Assembly (NCBI GenBank): GCA_000230955.3
Contig: CP007060.1
Coordinates: 682,001-746,000 of the forward strand
Direction: 5' to 3'
DNA length: 64,000 bases
Source: Halobacterium sp. DL1
GTDB taxonomy: Archaea > Halobacteriota > Halobacteria > Halobacteriales > Halobacteriaceae
This document shows positions 58,091-64,000 of this stretch, one piece after another. The stretch's first letter is position 1; each line of letters starts with the position of its first letter. The notes under the pieces are model-generated. The model searched no databases, was not told the DNA's origin, and saw nothing but the letters and a program-made list of their open reading frames with translations. The position numbers and the translations under genes are program-made.

Positions 58091-58389
58091 TTTCACTACT
58101 GACGACACCGCGAAGCGACTGCTCTGTCGCTTCGCGTGTCTGCGGTGTATCGACGAGCGAGATTTGAATGAGGGCAGTCGCAGCCGGCGAGCGCAGCGAG
58201 CCGGTCGCCTGCACGTAGTTCAAATCTCCTCCTCGGCGCTTTTCGGGAACCAAACCGACCAGCGACGCCTGTGTCGCTGGTCGTGTGGGCACGTAAACGC
58301 CGTGAGGAGTTTGAACCCTGCAAGACGCAGCGCGAACGCCAGTGAGCGACCGTCTTGCTCCGGTTCAAATCTCCATCTCCTCCTCGGCG
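58091..58389. repeat. Tandem tRNA-Ser tail array with conserved hairpins
   Basis: Two consecutive units of ~148-151 nt after the tRNA gene, each ending with the tRNA-Ser 3' tail. Copy 2 is AGTTCAAATCTCCTCCTCGGCG (58217-58238), identical to the tRNA over its 22 nt in two halves; copy 3 (58363-58389) has a 6-nt expansion in the tail. In each unit a strong hairpin follows the tail by ~20 nt: an 11-bp stem with 6-nt loop at 58109-58136 and a 10-bp stem with 6-nt loop at 58257-58282, both containing GCGAC/GTCGC. No protein gene lies in this 395-bp gap to 58485. Confidence 0.75.
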
Positions 58390-58485
58390 CTTCTCCAACA
58401 CTATCTCACCACAGAGCAACTGCTGTGTCGCCCTGCCCGGGTTGGCGGAACCGCTGGGAGGCGTTCGAAACCTTCTCAGTCGCCG

Positions 58486-60012
58486 TCAGTCCGCGACGGC
58501 TTCCGTGGCCTTCTCCGGGAGCAGTCTGTCCAGCGCGTCCACGACGGCGGTGACGCTGGCGTTTGTGATGTCGCTGTCGCTGGCGTCCACGGACACCGAG
58601 CGGTCGCCGCGCGTGACCGTAACGTGGACGGTGACGACGGCGTCGGTGCCACCCGTGATGGCGTCGACGTGGTAGTCCTCGAGGTGGAAGGTGACGTCGC
58701 CGAGCGCCTCACGGACGGCGGCCATCGCGGCGTCGACGGGGCCGCTGCCGGTGCCGGCGGCGGTCTGCTCCTCGCCGTCGACGCGGAGGCGGACAGACGC
58801 CGTGGGTGTGCCCCCGCCGCTCGCCGCCGTGAGGTCACAGACCTCCACGCGGCGCTCCCGGTCGCCGGAGCGACCGGTGACGTCGTCGGCGATGGCGAGC
58901 AGGTCGGCGTCCGTGACGCGCTTCCCGCGCTCGCCGAGTTCGTTCACGCGCTCCACGACGGTGACGAGGTCGTCGTCGCCGACCTCGACGTCGTGTTCGG
59001 CGAGCGCGGCTCTCACGCCCGCGCGCCCGGCGTGCTTCCCGAGGACGAGGCGGCGCTCGCGGCCGACCGCTTCCGGCGGGTACGGCTCGTACATGCGGTC
59101 GTCCTTCAGCGTGCCGTCGGTGTGGATGCCGGACTCGTGGGCGAAGGCGTTCTCGCCGGAGACCGCTTTGTTCGGCGGGAGCGGGACGCCCGTCGCCTCG
59201 CTGACGGTCGCGGCGAGGTCGTAGAGCTGTTCGGTGTCCACGGTGTCGACGTCGTAGCAGTGGTCGAACGCGATGGCGACCTCTTCGAGCGCCACGTTGC
59301 CGGCGCGCTCCCCGATGCCGTTGACGGTGGCGTGGACGAGGTCGGCGCCGGCGCCGACGCCCGCGAGCGCGTTCGTCATCGCGAGCCCGAGGTCGTCGTG
59401 GGTGTGCACGCTCACCGGTCCGTGCCTGGCGGCGCGCGCGACGCCCTCCCGGACCGCCTCGGGGCTGGCGTGGCCGACGGTGTCTGCGAAGCAGAACCGG
59501 TCGGCGCCGGCCTCGCTGGCGGCCTCGGCGAGCCGTTCGAGGAAGCCGAAGTCGGCGCGCGAGCCGTCCTCGCCGATGACCTCGACCCAGAGCCCGTGAT
59601 CGGTCGCGTACTCCACGAGCTCCCGGGTCGTGGTCAGCACGGCCTCGCGCGTCGTGCCGACCTTCCCCTCGATGTGGCGGTCGCTGGCGGGGACGACGAC
59701 GTTGACGCCGTCGACGCCGCAGTCGAGTGCGAGTTCGACGTCCCGCTGGACGCCACGGCAGAAGCTCGTGACCGTCGCGTCCAGGCCGAGTTCGGTGACC
59801 CGCTGGATTGTCCCGCGTTCGCCAGCGCTCGTGCACGCGCTGCCGGCTTCGACGACGGCGACGCCAGCCGCGTCGAGTTTGCGGGCGACTGTGGCTTTCT
59901 GATCGCCGGTCAACGACACGCCGGGGGCTTGCTCGCCGTCCCGGAGCGTGGTGTCGAGAAGTGATACGTCGGCGTCGGCTGATTCAGTAGTGCCGGAGAA
60001 TTTCGCGTCCAG
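58486..60012 (-). CDS. 2-isopropylmalate synthase / (R)-citramalate synthase family (LeuA/CimA-like), start uncertain
   Basis: About 508 residues if translation begins near 60012. Family motifs: LLDTTLRDGEQAPGVS near the start, VVEAGSACTSAGE, HTHDDLGLAMTNALAG (metal-binding His-x-His), GIGERAGNVALEEV, and a C-terminal LeuA regulatory domain (VEVCDLTAASGGGTPTASVRLRVDGEEQTA; YHVDAITGGTDAVVTVHVTV). It condenses acetyl-CoA with a 2-oxoacid in leucine or isoleucine synthesis; which one cannot be decided here. The open frame extends upstream to a stop at 60070-60072 but has no ATG, GTG or TTG before the TTLRDGEQ motif; the first standard start (GTG at 59919) would cut this motif off. CTG at 60010-60012 is used here as a working start. 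Confidence 0.85.
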   Translation of the reverse strand: MDAKFSGTTESADADVSLLDTTLRDGEQAPGVSLTGDQKATVARKLDAAGVAVVEAGSACTSAGERGTIQRVTELGLDATVTSFCRGVQRDVELALDCGVDGVNVVVPASDRHIEGKVGTTREAVLTTTRELVEYATDHGLWVEVIGEDGSRADFGFLERLAEAASEAGADRFCFADTVGHASPEAVREGVARAARHGPVSVHTHDDLGLAMTNALAGVGAGADLVHATVNGIGERAGNVALEEVAIAFDHCYDVDTVDTEQLYDLAATVSEATGVPLPPNKAVSGENAFAHESGIHTDGTLKDDRMYEPYPPEAVGRERRLVLGKHAGRAGVRAALAEHDVEVGDDDLVTVVERVNELGERGKRVTDADLLAIADDVTGRSGDRERRVEVCDLTAASGGGTPTASVRLRVDGEEQTAAGTGSGPVDAAMAAVREALGDVTFHLEDYHVDAITGGTDAVVTVHVTVTRGDRSVSVDASDSDITNASVTAVVDALDRLLPEKATEAVAD

Positions 60013-60129
60013 CCGCCGTGAGGCGACTTCGTCTATCCTCCGTGCCGGTGTGGTCCGACATGGTGTGCCCTAGGTTACTACCCGGGGCCACCTGAAGCTG
60101 TGGGGCGTGTCAGGTATTGCCACTACCTC

Positions 60130-60477
60130 TCAGTCCGCGACGAAGAGGCGGTCACCGACCGAAATGCTGTCGGCGGCGCCAGCGGGCAGTTCGACGAGCG
60201 TATCACAGCGCGCTTCGCCGCGGCCGGTCCACGCCGAGAGCCGTTTCACCTGCTGGACTTCGCCGTCCTCGACCCACACGGCGTCGATGTCGAAGGGGAC
60301 GAACACCATGTGAGCGTCGCGCGCGGCGGGCTTGTCGAAGGGGAAGACGAGCGCGTAGTCCTGGGGCATCGACGTCCTGAACATCAGACCGAGTGTCTGC
60401 GAGATGAACGAGTCGGCGGTGTCCACGGTGTGGGCGAGCGTTCTGGACTCGCCGTTGCGTTCGTGGCAGAGGTGCAC
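60130..60477 (-). CDS. DUF192 protein
   Basis: 115 residues, GTG start. Recognised by RTLAHTVDTADSFISQTLGLMFR near the start, YALVFPFDKPAARDAHMVFVPFDIDAVWVED and the end SISVGDRLFVAD, the layout of the widespread DUF192 family of small beta-barrel proteins. No signal peptide in this copy. Alone between the LeuA-like gene and the protease promoter region. Confidence 0.9.
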   Translation of the reverse strand: MHLCHERNGESRTLAHTVDTADSFISQTLGLMFRTSMPQDYALVFPFDKPAARDAHMVFVPFDIDAVWVEDGEVQQVKRLSAWTGRGEARCDTLVELPAGAADSISVGDRLFVAD

Positions 60478-60576
60478 AGCACCGTGTTCGTCGCGGGTGC
60501 GTTAAGCGTTGCGACGCCCCAGTGTGGTTTCGTGGTAGACCCACGATACGAACCAAAAATACAATCTTTACTAGAA

Positions 60577-60586
60577 AAATATTAAG
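60577..60586 (+). promoter_or_regulatory. TATA region of the secreted metalloprotease gene
   Basis: AAATATTAAG, 36-45 nt upstream of the GTG at 60622, inside a 60-bp AT-rich stretch (60541-60600) that is unusual in this genome. It indicates a strong, regulated promoter. Confidence 0.55.
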
Positions 60587-60621
60587 AAGATACGTACCAA
60601 TAACAGTCGCAGGGGATTCGA

Positions 60622-62739
60622 GTGAGAGCCCTACTCATGACAGCCGTACTCGTAGTCGCATCGCTCGCCGCCGGAGTCGGGACCGCTGCCGCGGCACCGG
60701 CCCCGGACGCGAACGGCGCCCCGGCACCGGCAGTGGCGCCGGAGCCGACGGCGGAGAACAACTCGACGGACGGCTACCGCGCGGTCGAACCGTCCCAGAA
60801 CTGGACCGACAAGCCGGTCCTGGAGACCGAGCTGTCGGCGGACGCCGCGTCGACGTCGGACTCCGGGTCGGCGTCCAGTGACGGCGCGGACGGGATGACC
60901 AGGCAGTTCCTCACCTTCGGACCGCAGGGGTACACGCTGACCACCTTCGAACTCCGCGAGGTCGGTGACAACGTGGAGGTCTGGGTCGCGGACGACCTCT
61001 CGTGGGGCGTCCCGGGCGACCGCGAGACGCCCTCGATCAGTGAGGCGCAGGTCGAGCACCTCGCCGACGAGTTCGACGAGAACATCTACCCGAAGGAGTC
61101 CGAGGTGTTCGGGACGCCCGAGGCGCGCAACGGTACCGAGAACCTGATCGGGCCGGAGGGCTACTACAACACCACGAAGAACGCGGGCAACAAGACGGTG
61201 CTGCTGGTCCAGAACATCCGCGACCAGAACTACTTCAACCCGGACTACCCGCTGTACATCGCGGGCTACTACTCGCCGACAGTCCAGGACTACTCCGACC
61301 GGAACGTCATCAACGTCGACGCCTACGGCTGGTCGAACGTCACCGAGGAATCGCCGAACGTCGGCTACGAGGGGACGCTGGCCCACGAGTACCAGCACCT
61401 CATCCACGCCGACCTCGACGCCGACGAGACGACGTGGGTGAACGAGGGGATGTCCGACTACGCCGAGGTCGTCACGGGCTACGGCACGCCCGAGAGCCAC
61501 CTCTCGGCGTACGAGGAGATGCCGTCGAACTCCCTGACGAACTGGGAGGACCAGGGCGCCATCAACGTCCTCGCGGACTACGGCATTGCGTACGCCTGGA
61601 CGCAGTACGTCGCCGACCGCTACGGCCAGTCGTTCGTCAGCAACCTCGCCAAGGAGGAGCAGAACGGCATCGCCAGCGTCGACGCGACCCTCGACGAGGC
61701 CGGCGCGGGGACCGACTTCGACGGCCTCTACCAGGACTTCTCGACGGCGGTGGTGACCGACAGCCTCGGGAACCCGCCGAAAGACCGGTTCGAGTTCGAT
61801 AGCGTCGACGTCGGCGTGAACACGTCCACCGACGTGGGGACGGCGGGCGTCTGGGGGACGAACTACCGCACGATAGACACCGCCGAGGCGGGACCGATCA
61901 CGGACGTCACCGTCTCCGGCACCAACTTCACGGAGACCGAGTGGTCGACGGCCACCGACCCGGTCACCGGCGAGGGCGAGGTGCTGTACAGCGGGTCGGG
62001 TAACCTGCTGAACCGCCACGCAATCGTGGAGGCGAACCTTTCCGGGACGGAGAATCCGACCCTCGAGTTCGACTCCTACCAGCGCATCGAGTCGAACTGG
62101 GACTACGGCTTCGTCCAGGTGTCGACCGACGGCGGCGAGACCTGGCAGAGCCTCTCGAACGAGCACACCGACGAGTCGGCGGCCGGCGGCGCCCACCCGC
62201 GGGTGCAGGCGAACCTCCCCGGGCTGACCGGGAACACCGACGGCTGGCAGGCCCAGTCCTTCGACCTCTCGGCCTACGAGGGCAACGAGAGCGTGCTCGT
62301 CTCCTTCCGATACGTCACCGACTGGGCGGTCACAGAGCCCGGCTGGTGGGTGAAGGACGTCTCCGTCGCGGGCGAGTCCGTCTCGACGGACTCTGTCGAG
62401 CCCTTCCAGAGCCTCCGGGAGGCGACCGGTGACAACGTCGAGTACCAGTTCACGTTCGTCGGCGTGAAGCACAACGGCAACTACCAGGTCAAACAACTCG
62501 ACACCCGGACGTTCGACGACGGCGGTGAGCGTGAACTGAAGCAGTTCCTCCACAACGGCAACTTCGAGCGGGTCGTCGTCGCGAGCACGTGGGCCGGGAA
62601 GTCCGGTGAGTCGGGCCGCGTGCCGGTCGGCGTGGAGTTCCAGTTCGCCCACGAGAACGGGAACAACGGCAACAACGGAAACAACGGGAACGGCAACGGA
62701 AACAACGGAAACCACGGCAACGGGAACGGGCCCCACTGA
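60622..62739 (+). CDS. Secreted zinc metalloprotease (M6/immune-inhibitor-A-like) with Asn/Gly tail
   Basis: 705 residues, GTG start. Signal peptide to about residue 25 (cleavage after GTAAAA), pro-region, then the catalytic domain with His255-Glu256-x-x-His259 (AHEYQHLIH) and downstream Glu275 (NEGMSDYAE), as in gluzincin/M6-type proteases; Trp-rich beta domains follow (ESNWDYGFVQVSTDGGETWQSLS; ITDWAV-type segment) that resemble MAM/carbohydrate-binding or immune inhibitor A C-terminal domains. The last ~30 residues are Asn-Gly repeats. Acts outside the cell. The repeat tail may be a flexible wall-attachment or salt-adapted region. Confidence 0.85.
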   Translation: MRALLMTAVLVVASLAAGVGTAAAAPAPDANGAPAPAVAPEPTAENNSTDGYRAVEPSQNWTDKPVLETELSADAASTSDSGSASSDGADGMTRQFLTFGPQGYTLTTFELREVGDNVEVWVADDLSWGVPGDRETPSISEAQVEHLADEFDENIYPKESEVFGTPEARNGTENLIGPEGYYNTTKNAGNKTVLLVQNIRDQNYFNPDYPLYIAGYYSPTVQDYSDRNVINVDAYGWSNVTEESPNVGYEGTLAHEYQHLIHADLDADETTWVNEGMSDYAEVVTGYGTPESHLSAYEEMPSNSLTNWEDQGAINVLADYGIAYAWTQYVADRYGQSFVSNLAKEEQNGIASVDATLDEAGAGTDFDGLYQDFSTAVVTDSLGNPPKDRFEFDSVDVGVNTSTDVGTAGVWGTNYRTIDTAEAGPITDVTVSGTNFTETEWSTATDPVTGEGEVLYSGSGNLLNRHAIVEANLSGTENPTLEFDSYQRIESNWDYGFVQVSTDGGETWQSLSNEHTDESAAGGAHPRVQANLPGLTGNTDGWQAQSFDLSAYEGNESVLVSFRYVTDWAVTEPGWWVKDVSVAGESVSTDSVEPFQSLREATGDNVEYQFTFVGVKHNGNYQVKQLDTRTFDDGGERELKQFLHNGNFERVVVASTWAGKSGESGRVPVGVEFQFAHENGNNGNNGNNGNGNGNNGNHGNGNGPH

Positions 62740-62892
62740 CGCGTCCCGTTTCAGCCCGGAACGTTCCGCCACCCGCTGACGGTACCGCCCTTCTTCTTTC
62801 GTGTCGACGCCGCGAGCGACGGCCGCATCGCAGTCGGTCGCCGGGTGAGTGGACGGTAACGTTCAACCGGGTCGAGTGCGTTCACGGGCACG

Positions 62893-63411
62893 ATGAAGAA
62901 GACGCCGACCGGCACCGCCGTCGGGGTGGAGGACCCCTACGACCACGCCGGCGTCTGCGACCACGTCACCGGCGACGGGAAGTGCCGGTACGCCTTCGAA
63001 CACGGCGAGCACGACCCCGAGTTCGCGGCCGAGCGCCGCGCCGAGGAGTTCGCCTGCCCCGTGGCGGAGGGCGACTGGGAGTGGGCCGACTGCCCCCACT
63101 ACCGCTGCCGCCAGCACGACCGGGAGTGTGCGCGCTGTGGCCTCGAGGAGCGCCGGCAGGCCCACGCCGACGAGCGACCACTCCTCGAGGAACACCACCT
63201 CGCGTACGACGACGAGGAGGACGTCGGCCACGAGATTACGGTGTTCCTCTGCCGGTGGTGTCACGCGAAGGTCCACGACTCGTGGGCGCGCATCGACGAC
63301 GACGTCGGCCCGGACCCGGAGGCCATCGCGGCCGCCGAGGGCCGGCGCAGTGCCGAGCAGTCCGAACTCTCCTTCGAGTCGGCGGCCGAGCGCTTCGAGC
63401 CCGAGGACTGA
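62893..63411 (+). CDS. HNH-like zinc protein (DUF7097-like)
   Basis: 172 residues. The region CARCGLEERRQAHADERPLLEEHHLAYDDEEDVGHEITVFLCRWCHAKVH has Cys-x2-Cys, His-His, Cys-x2-Cys-His and a final His, the HNH nuclease core with zinc-binding cysteines. Upstream, additional Cys/His residues (CDHVTGDGKCRY; ADCPHYRCRQHDREC) form another zinc-binding patch. It lacks an accompanying methyltransferase, so it is not an obvious restriction enzyme. Function unknown; nucleolytic activity possible. Confidence 0.72.
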   Translation: MKKTPTGTAVGVEDPYDHAGVCDHVTGDGKCRYAFEHGEHDPEFAAERRAEEFACPVAEGDWEWADCPHYRCRQHDRECARCGLEERRQAHADERPLLEEHHLAYDDEEDVGHEITVFLCRWCHAKVHDSWARIDDDVGPDPEAIAAAEGRRSAEQSELSFESAAERFEPED

Positions 63412-63478
63412 CGCACCGAGTGCGGGCGCGTGTCGCTGGCACCCCGAGAGCTAACTGTCGAACCGTCCAAGGTGACGT

Positions 63479-63919
63479 ATGAACGAGGACACGCCGTACC
63501 ACCTCGGGCACGTCCACCTCAAGGTCCGGGACCTCGACCGCGCGGTGGCGTTCTACCGCGCGGTGTTCGACCTGACGGTGAACGAGACCCAGGGACGGTT
63601 CGCGTTCCTCACGTGGGGCGACCACCACCACGACGTCGCGCTGCAGGCGGTCGGCGCGGACGCCCCCGACGCGGGCCGGGGCGTCGGCCTCTACCACGCC
63701 GCCATCGAGGTGGACTCCGAGAGCGCGCTGGGAGACGTCTACGACCGCCTCGCCGAACGGGACGTCCCCGTGACGCCCGTCGACCACGGCATCAGCAAGG
63801 CACTCTACTTCTCTGACCCCGCGGGCAACGGGCTGGAGGCATACGTGGACACCCGCGAGGAGCAGGAGCAGTCCGCGTGGGCGGGCGAGAACCGACGCTT
63901 CGACCCGGCGGTGCTGTAG
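63479..63919 (+). CDS. VOC-family (glyoxalase/dioxygenase fold) protein
   Basis: 146 residues. Two beta-alpha-beta-beta-beta modules: HLGHVHLKVRDLDRAVAFYRAVF and GLYHAAIEVDSESALGDVYDRL ... KALYFSDPAGNGLEAYVDT, where the last motif (DPAGNGLE) holds a typical metal-ligand Glu. Relatives include catechol 2,3-dioxygenase-like and fosfomycin-resistance-like proteins; the substrate is not predictable. The remaining 81 bp of the window contain no feature. Confidence 0.85.
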   Translation: MNEDTPYHLGHVHLKVRDLDRAVAFYRAVFDLTVNETQGRFAFLTWGDHHHDVALQAVGADAPDAGRGVGLYHAAIEVDSESALGDVYDRLAERDVPVTPVDHGISKALYFSDPAGNGLEAYVDTREEQEQSAWAGENRRFDPAVL

Positions 63920-64000
63920 CGGTCGTTCCCAGCACGGTTTCTCTGGTCAGCGTGCAGAGCGAAACGGCCGTTCGATGCAGTTAAACTGCTGCTCGGTACG

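Noticed and set aside
58342-59964. Plus-strand frame opposite the LeuA/CimA-like gene
   Set aside because: Starts inside the tRNA-tail array and mirrors the conserved enzyme; Val/Asp/Arg-rich shadow.
60631-62772. 700-codon minus-strand frame opposite the metalloprotease
   Set aside because: Shadow of a gene with signal peptide and HExxH motif; the antisense product has no plausible features.

Overview
The window is high-GC DNA from a halophilic archaeon of class Halobacteria. The evidence is the acidic proteome, L15e, an FtsZ2/CdrS/CdrL cell-division locus, archaeal cobalamin enzymes (CobY, CbiZ), Rio2, NcsA, many leaderless or GTG starts with TATA boxes about 25-35 nt upstream, and GGAGGTGA-type Shine-Dalgarno sites inside operons. 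Synteny (ncsA facing ftsZ2-cdrS-cdrL, then tRNA-Tyr) resembles Haloferax and Halobacterium. The species cannot be named from sequence alone.

Layout. 1-4.8 kb: start of mutS (cut by the window edge), GtrA-like protein, MutS-like HhH ATPase, DUF21 protein, HTH-acetyltransferase with a tiny zinc protein. 4.4-9.4 kb: minus-strand operon ferredoxin-fixA-fixB-fixCX-small protein, an electron-transfer flavoprotein/quinone route. 9.5-13 kb: rpl15e, an Mrr-like membrane protein and a surface protein. 13.1-18.3 kb: tightly overlapping cobalamin salvage/assembly operon cobA-HAD-cbiB-cobS-cobY-cobD-cbiZ. 18.4-30 kb: mostly housekeeping genes (Rio2, lipoate ligase-like, peroxiredoxin, endonuclease IV, methyltransferase, two M29 aminopeptidase paralogues of which one is only the catalytic half, channel-like protein, MFS, HD hydrolase). 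30-33.3 kb: ncsA, ftsZ2, cdrS, cdrL and tRNA-Tyr.

33.3-40.7 kb is an accessory island integrated at the 3' end of tRNA-Tyr. It contains partial copies of the tRNA tail, two different broken tyrosine integrases, an IS5-family element with 8-bp target duplication, a second IS5 remnant, small zinc-finger genes overlapping antisense membrane/secreted genes, three regulators and an arylsulfotransferase-like secreted protein. Two or more nested integration events with later decay are the simplest reading.

40.7-58 kb is chromosomal again: PAP2-like protein, a PAS/GAF sensor kinase with receiver, a receiver-like protein with a MinD-like ATPase, then a complete type IV-pilus-like operon on the minus strand (ATPase, membrane platform, five pilin-like proteins), a Tat lipoprotein, and the DUF4129/DUF58 cluster converging on a MoxR ATPase. 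tRNA-Ser(CGA) at 58.0 kb is followed by two further copies of its tail in a ~148-nt tandem pattern with hairpins. 58.5-64 kb: isopropylmalate/citramalate synthase family (with a start-codon problem), DUF192 protein, secreted HExxH metalloprotease, HNH-like protein and a VOC protein.

All functions are by recognition of motifs and family resemblance from reading; no database search was run.
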